Part shown: in pieces, positions 1-5,780 of the stretch
Numbering within the stretch: the stretch's first letter is position 1
How the letters are laid out: every line of letters starts with the position of its first letter
Program-made: the position numbers and the translations under genes
The notes under the pieces: generated by a model
Database searches by the model: none
Seen by the model: the letters and a program-made list of their open reading frames with translations, nothing else
What the model was told of the DNA's origin: nothing
Assembly (NCBI GenBank): GCA_029266795.1
Contig: JAQSWE010000136.1
Coordinates: forward strand, 1-6,915
Source of the DNA: Alphaproteobacteria bacterium
GTDB taxonomy: Bacteria > Pseudomonadota > Alphaproteobacteria > Micavibrionales > UBA2020
DNA: 6,915 nucleotides
Direction: 5' to 3'

Positions 1-659
1 AAGCCAAAACCGGCCAGAACCCCGGCAAAACCCCCGCGCCCGAACATGCGGCCGAAGACCCCAAAGACGCCGACCGCAAGGCGCGCAATGCGCCCGCCCA
101 GCTGAAATACAAGAAAAGCAACAACCCCTTCGCGACGAAAAAACCGCTGTCGAACAACAAGGTATCATTCGGCGAAGCGCCCAAGATCACCTACAAGCCC
201 GGCTATACCGGCGAGGAATTTCCGCTGACCGTCGACCAGTTAAAACTGCTCTCGACCCTCAGCGCGAATGGCATGGACTTCAACCGGTTGAACGCCAAGA
301 CCGAAGCGCGCGTCGGCCTGCCGCCCGGCACCTCGAAAATGCTGAACGCGCTGAAGACGCCGCGCATTGACGGCATGCTACCGCCTGAATTCGCCACCAA
401 AGCAACCGTCGATGCTGTTATGGAGATTGTCGCGGGACGCGAGGGCGAAGACCGCCGCAAGGCAGCGGCCGCCGCCTATGACAGATTGTCTGTAATGGCG
501 GACGGTTTCCGCACCCTGAATTCCGCGCCCTCCACGCTCTACGTGAAAATGGGCGCGTCGGATGCCTATATCAAGGAACGCGGTGAAGGCTATAACAAGT
601 CGCTCGACCGCCTGCAGGAAGCGATGGAAGCCCTGCAAAAAATCAAGAGAGGGGATTAA
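1..659 (+). CDS. Unknown helical protein, 5' end outside window
   Basis: The frame whose first full codon is at position 3 is open from the window edge to a TAA at 657-659, giving at least 218 residues with no start in view. The first in-frame ATG is at 273, but the 90 codons before it have the same codon use and no stop, so the gene almost certainly begins to the left of the window. The visible N-terminal part is rich in Lys, Pro, Asn and Ala (for example KKSNNPFATKKPLSNNK), which looks like a disordered basic linker. From about LTVDQLKLLSTL onward it becomes mostly helical, ending in a charged amphipathic helix (SLDRLQEAMEALQKIKRGD). No catalytic motif, membrane segment or known domain was recognised. 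It is followed after 6 nt by a secreted acidic protein and is probably in one operon with it, with the next gene's ribosome binding site lying inside its last codons. Confidence 0.85.
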   Translation, partial: AKTGQNPGKTPAPEHAAEDPKDADRKARNAPAQLKYKKSNNPFATKKPLSNNKVSFGEAPKITYKPGYTGEEFPLTVDQLKLLSTLSANGMDFNRLNAKTEARVGLPPGTSKMLNALKTPRIDGMLPPEFATKATVDAVMEIVAGREGEDRRKAAAAAYDRLSVMADGFRTLNSAPSTLYVKMGASDAYIKERGEGYNKSLDRLQEAMEALQKIKRGD

Positions 660-665
660 CACGAC

Positions 666-1289
666 ATGACGTTTCTGCACGCAAAATTCTGCATGCCCGC
701 GCTGGCGATTGCGCTGTTCATGATGCCGGCCGCGTCTTTCGCGCAAGGCTATGACGGCGTCATGGGCGCGCAGCCCAATTACAAGGGCGGCAATGCCACC
801 GGCGGGCTCGACGAAAACACCGGCGAAACACAGGATGTCGAGGGCGAAGCAGCCGAGAACGGCGTCGGCGGTTTTGGCGGCGGTACGGGCTTCGACGAGA
901 TGTATGCGGGCGCCGAAGGCGCTGGCAAAGACCTTTATTCCTATGTCGGCAACGAAAAATCAAACCCGTCAAACAAGCGCGACAAGGCGGCGGCGGAGTC
1001 GCGCAAGAAGCGCGACGACATGGTGGCCAAGATGAAGGCGAATTCGGAGAAGCTGCTGAAGCAGCAAAAGGAACGCGCCTGGAAAGCGGCGCATCGCGGG
1101 CAGGAATATCCCGGCGAAGAAGAAACCTCGGATGACGAGGCGGGCTATGGCGACGATGGCAGCGATGGCGGCGACGCAATGTTCGGCAAGGAAAACGGCG
1201 GCGGCGATCCCTTCGGCGATGGCGGGGATGCAGGCGGGGGCGATTCCGGCGACAGCAGCGATGGTGGCGGCGAGAGCAGCGACTACTAA
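666..1289 (+). CDS. Predicted secreted acidic Gly/Asp-rich protein, unknown function
   Basis: This 207-aa protein starts at ATG 666. A GAGAGGGG ribosome binding site at 647-654 lies inside the end of the upstream gene. Residues 1-26 form a Sec signal peptide: a basic/polar start, a hydrophobic core (PALAIALFMMPAA) and a likely signal peptidase I site after ASFA, before QGYDG. The mature part has three zones: a Gly/Asn/Glu-rich stretch (about 27-95), a strongly basic helical stretch (about 100-140, with RKKRDDMVAKMK and KLLKQQKERAWKAAHRG), and a tail from about 147 to 207 made almost only of Gly, Asp, Ser and Glu. The tail lacks the regular GGxGxD spacing of RTX calcium-binding repeats, so no RTX claim is made. 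The charge split between basic middle and acidic tail could support binding to a polyanion or divalent cations, but this is inference. It is probably co-transcribed with the gene 6 nt upstream. Confidence 0.85.
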   Translation: MTFLHAKFCMPALAIALFMMPAASFAQGYDGVMGAQPNYKGGNATGGLDENTGETQDVEGEAAENGVGGFGGGTGFDEMYAGAEGAGKDLYSYVGNEKSNPSNKRDKAAAESRKKRDDMVAKMKANSEKLLKQQKERAWKAAHRGQEYPGEEETSDDEAGYGDDGSDGGDAMFGKENGGGDPFGDGGDAGGGDSGDSSDGGGESSDY

Positions 1290-1309
1290 GCCGCGACGCG
1301 TATCCTAAA

Positions 1310-1329
1310 AATCAGCTGATTATTTTTTT
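1310..1329 (+). terminator. Possible weak terminator: palindrome plus T-tract
   Basis: About 20 nt after the stop of the acidic secreted protein lies a perfect 12-bp palindrome AATCAGCTGATT (1310-1321), preceded by an A-run and followed by seven T (1323-1329). It could act as a weak rho-independent terminator for the rightward pair. The stem is short and AT-rich with almost no loop, so efficiency is doubtful. The T-run is also the AAA AAA of the duplicated 3' end of the converging gene. Confidence 0.35.
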
Positions 1330-1391
1330 GCAAAATTGCAGGGCGTGCAGCGCGACTATTTTTTTGCGAAGTTGCAGGGCGTGCAACGCAC
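1320..1391 (-). repeat. In-frame 36-bp tandem duplication of a gene 3' end
   Basis: Two adjacent 36-nt units, 1356-1391 and 1320-1355, are identical at 30 of 36 positions. On the minus strand the first unit is the last 12 codons of the small gene, ending in TAG. The second unit stays in the same frame directly after that TAG and encodes the same ten residues RCTPCNFAKK, ending in TAA (1320-1322). Within these ten codons the three base differences (CGT/CGC, AAC/AAT, TTC/TTT) are all silent third-position changes. The stop also differs silently (TAG/TAA). Only the first codon of the unit differs in meaning (GTG/TCG). Confidence 0.9.
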
Positions 1392-1661
1392 GACTTCGTC
1401 GTCTTTTGTTTCATAGAACATGATGACGCCGCGCTCGATCGCCTCGTCGAGGTAATCCTTGCGCAAATCCTTCAGCACAGCGGAATTGCCGGCGGCGGTA
1501 ATCAGCACATCGCGCGGGCTGTCGGTCGAGACGCGGAACTGCACGGGAATTTCGACGCCGCAGTCGAAGACCTTCGTCTTTGGCACAAGGATGGTCACGC
1601 CGGTGCGCGCGCCGAAGACAACTTCGTATTTTTTAATGATTTCAGCGTCTTGAACAGCCAT
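1356..1661 (-). CDS. Small conserved-looking protein with C-terminal CTPC motif, unknown function
   Basis: This 101-aa protein begins at the ATG read from 1661, with AGAGGG (1666-1671) 4 nt upstream, and stops at TAG (1356-1358). It has no signal peptide or membrane segment and looks like a small soluble alpha/beta protein: beta-rich first half (YEVVFGARTGVTILVPKTK, VEIPVQFRVS), then a helical part (LKDLRKDYLDEAIERG). It carries Cys34 and a C-terminal pair Cys93-Thr-Pro-Cys96, which could bind metal or be redox active. No family was recognised. Directly after the TAG the frame continues for 11 codons to a TAA and repeats RCTPCNFAKK. If the TAG were read through, the product would be 113 residues with a CX2C-X8-CX2C arrangement similar to a zinc knuckle. 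The gene is divergent from the OmpR-like regulator gene and convergent with the secreted acidic protein. Confidence 0.85.
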   Translation of the reverse strand: MAVQDAEIIKKYEVVFGARTGVTILVPKTKVFDCGVEIPVQFRVSTDSPRDVLITAAGNSAVLKDLRKDYLDEAIERGVIMFYETKDDEVVRCTPCNFAKK

Positions 1662-1677
1662 ACGACCCTCTTTTACC

Positions 1678-1707
1678 CCTATACTGTACCTGAGTCTGTC
1701 TTAACAA
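1678..1707 (-). promoter_or_regulatory. Possible sigma70-type promoter for the CTPC gene
   Basis: On the minus strand TTGTTA (1702-1707) and TATAGG (1678-1683) are separated by 18 nt, each matching the consensus hexamers at four of six positions. The predicted start near 1671 would leave a leader of only about 10 nt that just includes the AGAGGG ribosome binding site, so the assignment is tentative. The 70-bp divergent spacer must also hold the promoter of the regulator gene, for which no good hexamer pair was found. Confidence 0.3.
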
Positions 1708-1731
1708 ATAGTTTTCGGGTAAGCTTTGCCC

Positions 1732-2286
1732 ATGGAAATTTCCGGCAAAATCATGCTGATGGGCCTCGCCCCGCCCCTTGCTGCTGCCATTACCGAGCAG
1801 CTGGCGGGCAGTGATGTGCTGACGGATAATCCCGCGGATGCGATGCTGATTATCTGCAGCGACAAGGTCACGGTGGAGCACCGCGCGGCTGTCCCCGTGC
1901 TGCCGCTGCGTCAGGACAAGCCGCTGCGCCTTGGTGCGCTGTTGCGGCAGGCGCGGCAGATGCTGGAGGAACCGGCGCTCTACCTCGACGCCTTCACGAT
2001 CGGCCCCTATGACTTCAGCCCGCAGGAAAAGACGCTCGCGAAATCGGGGCAGGACGATATTCAACTGACCGACAAGGAAGTTGATATCCTCGTCCACCTT
2101 GCGCGGCAATCGCCAGCTGCCGTCATGCGCGAAGATTTGCTGAAGGATGTGTGGAAGTATCAGGAAGGCGTCGACACGCATACGCTGGAGACGCATATCT
2201 ACCGCCTGCGCCAGAAAATGGAAGCGGTTGCGGATGCGCCGCAAATCCTCGTGACCGACGGGCGTGGCTACAAGCTCACTCTCTAA
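1732..2286 (+). CDS. OmpR/PhoB-type winged-helix protein with degenerate receiver domain
   Basis: The chosen ATG at 1732 gives 184 aa. A TTG two codons earlier would add only Met-Pro, and the ribosome binding site is weak (GGGTAAG, 1717-1723). Residues about 108-184 form a C-terminal OmpR-type DNA-binding domain: LTDKEVDILVHLARQ, the REDLLKDVW segment, a recognition helix in DTHTLETHIYRLRQKME, and the closing beta hairpin ILVTDGRGYKL. The first roughly 80 residues resemble a shortened response-regulator receiver. The Lys63-Pro64 pair in DKPLRLGALL sits where receivers have their conserved Lys-Pro, but the N-terminal acidic pair is missing. The strand that should end in the phospho-accepting Asp reads ADAMLIICSD, with Ile/Cys at that place. 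It is therefore probably a phosphorylation-independent DNA-binding regulator. No histidine kinase is adjacent. Targets are unknown; the divergent CTPC gene is the nearest candidate. Confidence 0.85.
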   Translation: MEISGKIMLMGLAPPLAAAITEQLAGSDVLTDNPADAMLIICSDKVTVEHRAAVPVLPLRQDKPLRLGALLRQARQMLEEPALYLDAFTIGPYDFSPQEKTLAKSGQDDIQLTDKEVDILVHLARQSPAAVMREDLLKDVWKYQEGVDTHTLETHIYRLRQKMEAVADAPQILVTDGRGYKLTL

Positions 2287-2296
2287 AAAACGATAA

Positions 2297-2995
2297 TCAG
2301 GATTTGCGGACGGCAGGCGGCTCGGTGACGGGTTCGGCCTGTTGCGCATAGGCCTCGGGCGACAGCGCGAAGCCGCCGGGGGGCGGTTCTGCTTCGGCGA
2401 ACATCGGGCGGGGTGCGGGCGGCGTCGCGCCGCGGGCCCATGACGGCAGCACGCCGGTATAGCCCATTTCCATGACGTCCATCACTTTCGTGAGGTAGCC
2501 CTTCGACTGCTGCAGGTCTTCCATCTTCACGCCGGAAAAGCCGCGCTGGCCATAGCCGCCACCCGCCATGTTGGGGACGTAGAGCAGGATTGTCGTCAGG
2601 CGCTGGTGTTCCTGCAGCGCGGTTGCATGCTGCGTCACATCGGCGATGTCGCGGTACCAGACGCGGCCACGGCGGCGGTTCAGGTACCAGTGGAAATACT
2701 GGAAGTCGAGATATTCGTCGTAGAAGTTATACAGCGTGCGCTGGAAAGCGCGCTTCTTCAATTCGTAATACAGCGGCGGCATTCCCGCGAGGCTGAGCAC
2801 CAGATAAAAGCCGAACACGACGGCGGGCGTAATAAAATTCGAGAGGCCGAGCAGGATCAGCAGCAGGTAGGTGAAAAGCCCGCCAATGCCCGTCACGAGG
2901 ACAAAGCCGACAGCCGTCACCATCAGCGACTGGACCATGGTAAGGCCAGGGTCGAATTGCGGGCGGATGGAGAGGATAGGGCGCTTTTTTTCCAT
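2297..2995 (-). CDS. Membrane protein with PH-like (bPH2/YdbS-type) domain
   Basis: This 232-aa protein begins at the ATG read from 2995, with AGGA 9 nt upstream (3005-3008), and ends in TGA. Two hydrophobic segments at about 21-49 and 54-72 form a hairpin in the inner membrane, with the rest probably cytoplasmic. Residues about 84-175 follow the pattern of the bacterial PH-like domain of YdbS-type proteins: a short strand after the membrane hairpin, a turn with Arg-Gly (RRRGRVWYRDI) followed by IADVTQHATALQEHQRLTTILLYV, and a last helix introduced by FSGVKMEDLQQSKGYL. The C-terminal 45 residues are Pro/Ala/Glu-rich and likely disordered. In the family this domain is a membrane-associated fold of mostly unknown function. 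It converges on the winged-helix gene with only 10 nt between stop codons and no obvious terminator. The PH assignment rests on pattern recognition and is less certain than the membrane topology. Confidence 0.85.
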   Translation of the reverse strand: MEKKRPILSIRPQFDPGLTMVQSLMVTAVGFVLVTGIGGLFTYLLLILLGLSNFITPAVVFGFYLVLSLAGMPPLYYELKKRAFQRTLYNFYDEYLDFQYFHWYLNRRRGRVWYRDIADVTQHATALQEHQRLTTILLYVPNMAGGGYGQRGFSGVKMEDLQQSKGYLTKVMDVMEMGYTGVLPSWARGATPPAPRPMFAEAEPPPGGFALSPEAYAQQAEPVTEPPAVRKS

Positions 2996-3099
2996 GCGCC
3001 AGTATCCTACTCCCCGCCTGAATTCTCAATACCTTCTTTGGCGGGATGGCGGTGGGGCGGGTTATATTTTCATAGGCAGGCGGTCGTTATTTACGCCCG

Positions 3100-3134
3100 T
3101 ATTCATGACGATATTCATGACCGGGCGATCATGA
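3100..3134. repeat. Three TCATGA palindromes with a 12-bp tandem repeat
   Basis: In the 168-bp spacer between the 106-aa protein gene and the PH-domain gene, TATTCATGAC occurs twice in tandem with a 12-bp period (3100-3111 and 3112-3123). A third TCATGA lies at 3129-3134, giving palindromes at 3103, 3115 and 3129. This lies about 105-140 bp upstream of the PH-domain gene start, where a regulator-binding cluster would be plausible. No convincing promoter hexamers were identified in the spacer. A TATAAC on the minus strand at about 3064-3069 lacks a good partner hexamer. Confidence 0.4.
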
Positions 3135-3163
3135 AATGCCATATTTTCGTAAGTGGGAAAATC

Positions 3164-3484
3164 CTAGCGGACGGAGCCGAAAAAGGATGCCGCCTCGCGG
3201 ATGGCATCGGCCACGGCCTGGCCGCCGCGGACGGGCAGGTTCTGCAGCCCGTACTGTTCTATCGCCAGCAGCTTGCGCAACAGTTCCTGTGCCTGCGGCT
3301 GGAGGCTCGCCTCCTCCTGCACCAGCGCGCGCACCGCGCCGATGGAGAGGAGGACGAGGTCATCCGATTCAGCCTCAAGCGCGGTATCTTGTTGCGCGGG
3401 CGCCTTGCGGTTCTGGCCGCCCTCGAAGCCGCCCCTTCCCCCTTGGGAGGACGGGCCGAGCATTGCGCCGATTTTGGAGAACAT
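3164..3484 (-). CDS. Small unknown protein, 106 aa
   Basis: It starts at the ATG read from 3484. Its ribosome binding site AAGGGG (3493-3498) overlaps the TAA of the preceding gene (3497-3499), and the gap is 12 nt, so the two genes are very probably one operon with coupled translation. It ends in TAG. Residues about 10-40 are Gly/Gln/Ala-rich and likely flexible. Residues about 41-102 are helical and amphipathic (DDLVLLSIGAVRALVQEEA, AQELLRKLLAIEQYG, AVADAIREAASFF). No signal peptide, transmembrane segment or known motif is present, so it is probably cytoplasmic although its operon partner is predicted to be exported. Function not recognised. Confidence 0.8.
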   Translation of the reverse strand: MFSKIGAMLGPSSQGGRGGFEGGQNRKAPAQQDTALEAESDDLVLLSIGAVRALVQEEASLQPQAQELLRKLLAIEQYGLQNLPVRGGQAVADAIREAASFFGSVR

Positions 3485-3496
3485 GCCGGATGCCCC

Positions 3497-4279
3497 TTAA
3501 CGCTTCAGGTTCATGAGGTCGTCACGCTGGGCGTCGCGGGATTCCTGGCTGCCCTCTTCCCAGAGCAGCGTGCAGGGCTGGTTCTTGCGGCATTTATAGA
3601 CGCCGATATTCGTGACCTGGCCGGAGATCAGCGTGTACTGCTTGCCGTCAAGCTCGACCGGCATCGCGTTTTTGTCGGCGAAGGTCGGCTTGATATAGAG
3701 CAGCACGACCGCTTTGCGCTGCGCGCCGCGGAGCGCATTTTCGACGTCTTTTTGCGCAGGTCCGGTGATGGGCAGGAATTGACGGTCCATTAAGCCTTGC
3801 GGAATGATCGCGTAATTGCGGCCCGCATAAGTGAAGGGCAGATAGGTTTCCTCGGTGAAGTTCTTGACGACGTAGCCCTGGTTTTCCTTGCTGTAGGCAG
3901 AAAAAATGGCGGGCACGAAGGGAACAGGGATGGATTCGTTCAGCGTCTGCAACTGGTATTTCTGGCGCAATTCGGCCTGCTTGTTCTCGACGCAGGTGAT
4001 GCGGCCGGTCTGCGTTTTTTCCGCTTGGCATTCGGGCGAGAGTTTCGCCCATTGCTCGAAATTGGGCGCTTGTCCCGTCAGCTTGTGAAAGATCGTCGCG
4101 ACTTCGACATGCGAAGCGAAATCGGGGAAGCCCTGCTGGCCGACGGGCGGCGCTGCGCTCACGGCATCATCGGGATCATCTGCGGCCGCTGCTTCCTGCG
4201 CGCCTGCGGGCATTGTGAAAGCGCCCAGAAGAAGGAAAAAACAAAAACCGAAAACGGCGATATTTTTGATACTTTTCAT
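3497..4279 (-). CDS. Predicted secreted/periplasmic four-cysteine protein, unknown function
   Basis: The start read from 4279 gives 260 aa. It is preferred because AAGG (4287-4290) sits 7 nt upstream and because a signal peptide begins right there: MKSIKN, a hydrophobic core (AVFGFCFFLLLGAFTMPA), and a likely signal peptidase I site after AGA at residue 27, before QEAAA. The frame stays open far upstream, but that part would overlap the Smr gene on the other strand and place the signal peptide internally. After an acidic Ala/Asp linker the mature domain (about 51-260) is mixed alpha/beta, with motifs such as YLPFTYAGRNYAIIPQGL, VVLLYIKPTF and YTLISGQVTNIGVYKC. It holds four cysteines at 84, 96, 230 and 236, spaced so that two disulfides in the periplasm are plausible. 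It contains no lipobox. No family is named with confidence. It is the first gene of an operon with the 106-aa protein. Confidence 0.85.
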   Translation of the reverse strand: MKSIKNIAVFGFCFFLLLGAFTMPAGAQEAAAADDPDDAVSAAPPVGQQGFPDFASHVEVATIFHKLTGQAPNFEQWAKLSPECQAEKTQTGRITCVENKQAELRQKYQLQTLNESIPVPFVPAIFSAYSKENQGYVVKNFTEETYLPFTYAGRNYAIIPQGLMDRQFLPITGPAQKDVENALRGAQRKAVVLLYIKPTFADKNAMPVELDGKQYTLISGQVTNIGVYKCRKNQPCTLLWEEGSQESRDAQRDDLMNLKR

Positions 4280-4288
4280 GGCTATACC

Positions 4289-4316
4289 TTGGTCCCCCAT
4301 CAGAATATAATATAAC
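4289..4316 (+). promoter_or_regulatory. Possible promoter for the Smr gene in a divergent AT-rich spacer
   Basis: The 82-bp spacer between the secreted four-cysteine gene and the Smr gene contains an AT-rich core. On the plus strand TTGGTC (4289-4294) and TATAAC (4311-4316) are 16 nt apart, and a perfect TATAAT lies at 4306-4311 but without a well-placed upstream hexamer. On the minus strand TATATT (4304-4309) with TTTTAA (4327-4332) at 17 nt could drive the secreted protein gene. The two promoters would overlap, so the genes may compete for polymerase or share a regulator. Confidence 0.4.
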
Positions 4317-4361
4317 ATGAAACGGTTTAAAAACGAATAACCTGCGGGAATAGCTGGATTT

Positions 4362-4898
4362 ATGGTGAAAAAAGGCAAAAGCGGGGAGGATGAGGAGCTG
4401 TGGCAGCGCGTGGCGGCCTCCGTCCGGCCCCTGCGCAAAAAGCCCGTCACACCGAAGGCGGAACTGCCAAAAGCCAAACCATCCCGCGCGAAAATCCCTG
4501 TGAAAACGCCGGAAATCGCGCCTGCCCCGTTACGCGCACCGCGCAACATGCCGCTGCCGCCCGCGCCGGTAAAAGCCTTCGACAAGGGCGAAGAACAGAA
4601 ACTGCGCAAAGGCCCCGACAGCCTCGACGGTCGCATCGACCTGCACGGGATGACGCAAGCCGAGGCCTATGCCGCGCTGCACCGATTCATCCGCGCATCG
4701 GCAAAGGCGGGGCGGCGCACGCTGCTGGTGATTACCGGCAAGGGGCGTGTGGGCGGCGGGGTATTAAGAAGACAGTTGCCGCTATGGCTGGAGGATGGCG
4801 AATTGCGCGGGCTGGTGCTGGCCTTCACGCCTGCCAAGCAAAAAGACGGCGGCGACGGCGCGTTTTATATCAAGCTGAGAAAAGACAAAAAGCCTTAA
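4362..4898 (+). CDS. Smr/MutS2-type small domain protein
   Basis: This 178-aa protein starts at ATG 4362 after a weak GCGGGAA (4344-4350). Its N-terminal helix (EDEELWQRVAASVRPL, 10-24) is the motif found at the front of alphaproteobacterial Smr proteins. It is followed by a Lys/Pro/Ala-rich linker (about 25-75). The Smr domain spans about 88-173: RIDLHGMTQAEA with the hallmark Asp-Leu-His-Gly (93-96), the strand and loop LLVITGKG ending in Thr-Gly-Lys-Gly (125-128), then GVLRRQLPLWL and the last segment GGDGAFYIKLR. Smr domains bind or nick branched or structured nucleic acid in MutS2 and, in other proteins, cleave RNA. Stand-alone bacterial Smr proteins such as SmrA/SmrB have nuclease activity, and SmrB acts on mRNA at collided ribosomes. 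The conserved DLHG and TGKG suggest an active domain, but the substrate here is unknown. Its TAA shares bases with the stop of the converging gene. Confidence 0.95.
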   Translation: MVKKGKSGEDEELWQRVAASVRPLRKKPVTPKAELPKAKPSRAKIPVKTPEIAPAPLRAPRNMPLPPAPVKAFDKGEEQKLRKGPDSLDGRIDLHGMTQAEAYAALHRFIRASAKAGRRTLLVITGKGRVGGGVLRRQLPLWLEDGELRGLVLAFTPAKQKDGGDGAFYIKLRKDKKP

Positions 4899-5752
4899 GC
4901 CGGTTTCGCGGCTGGCACGCGCGCCGGTCTCGAATTTTCCAGCGTGCGTGGCGCGCCCTTCAATTCCACCAGTTTATCAAACGCGTTTTTCAGCGCATCG
5001 GCGTCATAGGCGTCAAAGCCGTAGGACCCCAGCGCGGCTTCGGCTTTGCCGGTAAAAATTTCCGTCACGCGGCGGGATTCGAAATTGAAGACGAGGCGCA
5101 AGGATTCGCCCGCGCCGAGATCCTTCACCTCGACCAGCGTCTGCGCATCCGATTTGTAAAATCCGGCGGCGGGGCGCGCGGCGTCATTGGCGGCGGGATT
5201 AGCATTTTCAACGGCGGCGCGCACAAGGCTGGCGCCCGTTTCATGCTGCGGCGGGAAGGGCATATCCATGCCCATGGATTTCGTGGATGGCACGATCAGC
5301 CCGCCGCCCGTCACCTTTTCATCAAAGCCGTTGCCCGCGAGCGATCCGGTAAGTTCACGCGGGAAATCATCGCCGATATTCGCCTGCGCGAGCGCGACAT
5401 CCGATCCGGGGGTGAGTTTGTAGGTGACGCCCTTATCCGCGCCCATCGAAAATTCGACCGCGAATTCGACGGAAGCCTGACGCATGTCTTTCGGGATGCC
5501 GTCGCTGTCGGTCACGATTTTGTAGAGCGTCGCGCCCAAGACCATGCCGCCGGTCGCGTAACTCATCGCGGTTTCTTCGGCGAAGGCGTAAATCGTTTCA
5601 TTCGGTTTCAGCGTCCCTGCGCCGACCGGCGTTGCGACGGTGACTTTTTTGGTGGGGCGGCCATCTTCGATGCGCAGCGCGTATTGGCGCGAGCCGGTGG
5701 CATCGAGCAGGAATTTGTAACCAACCGCAGATGGGGAATCCGTCGATGCCAT
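4895..5752 (-). CDS. Unknown protein carrying the C-terminal FNF-SR-VTE module
   Basis: The start read from 5752 gives 285 aa. It is preferred because AAGAGG (5759-5764) lies 6 nt upstream and a sigma70-type promoter lies just beyond; a TTG 19 codons earlier is itself the promoter's -35 hexamer and cannot be a start on that transcript. There is no signal peptide or membrane segment. Residues 10-180 are not recognised (GYKFLLDATGSRQYALRIED near the front; a Gly-rich part around 137-165). An Ala/Asn-rich linker (about 180-197) leads to a C-terminal module at about 202-268 with D..TL.EVK, SLRLVFNFESRRVTEIF, YGFDAYD and FDKLVELKGAP. The same module ends the ankyrin protein encoded next to it on the right. 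The last 17 residues are a Pro/Ala/Arg tail. The TAA (4895-4897) overlaps that of the Smr gene. A weak hairpin (AGCCG/CGGCT, 4898-4913) followed at a distance by a short T-run might help termination. Confidence 0.85.
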   Translation of the reverse strand: MASTDSPSAVGYKFLLDATGSRQYALRIEDGRPTKKVTVATPVGAGTLKPNETIYAFAEETAMSYATGGMVLGATLYKIVTDSDGIPKDMRQASVEFAVEFSMGADKGVTYKLTPGSDVALAQANIGDDFPRELTGSLAGNGFDEKVTGGGLIVPSTKSMGMDMPFPPQHETGASLVRAAVENANPAANDAARPAAGFYKSDAQTLVEVKDLGAGESLRLVFNFESRRVTEIFTGKAEAALGSYGFDAYDADALKNAFDKLVELKGAPRTLENSRPARVPAAKPA

Positions 5753-5780
5753 GCCAGACCTCTTGATTTGTGATTTACAT

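Noticed and set aside
1147..1289. RTX calcium-binding repeats in the Gly/Asp-rich tail
   Set aside because: The regular nine-residue GGxGxDxUx spacing is absent; only composition is similar.
3143..3162. ATTTTC/GAAAAT hairpin just after the 106-aa gene as a terminator
   Set aside because: The stem is AT-rich with an 8-nt loop and no T-tract follows on the minus strand, so termination is not supported.
2606..3793. Long rightward open frame of 395 codons
   Set aside because: It lies antisense across three genes with signal peptide, membrane segments and matched ribosome binding sites; its product is Arg/His/Ala-rich without domain features, typical of an antisense shadow in GC-rich DNA.
4280..4636. 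Upstream extension of the secreted four-cysteine protein by up to 119 residues
   Set aside because: The extension overlaps the well-supported Smr gene on the opposite strand and would bury a clear signal peptide; the start at 4279 has its own ribosome binding site.
4400..5773. Long rightward open frame of 457 codons overlapping Smr and the module gene
   Set aside because: It is in a different frame from Smr and antisense to the module gene, has an Arg/His-rich composition and no recognisable domain.
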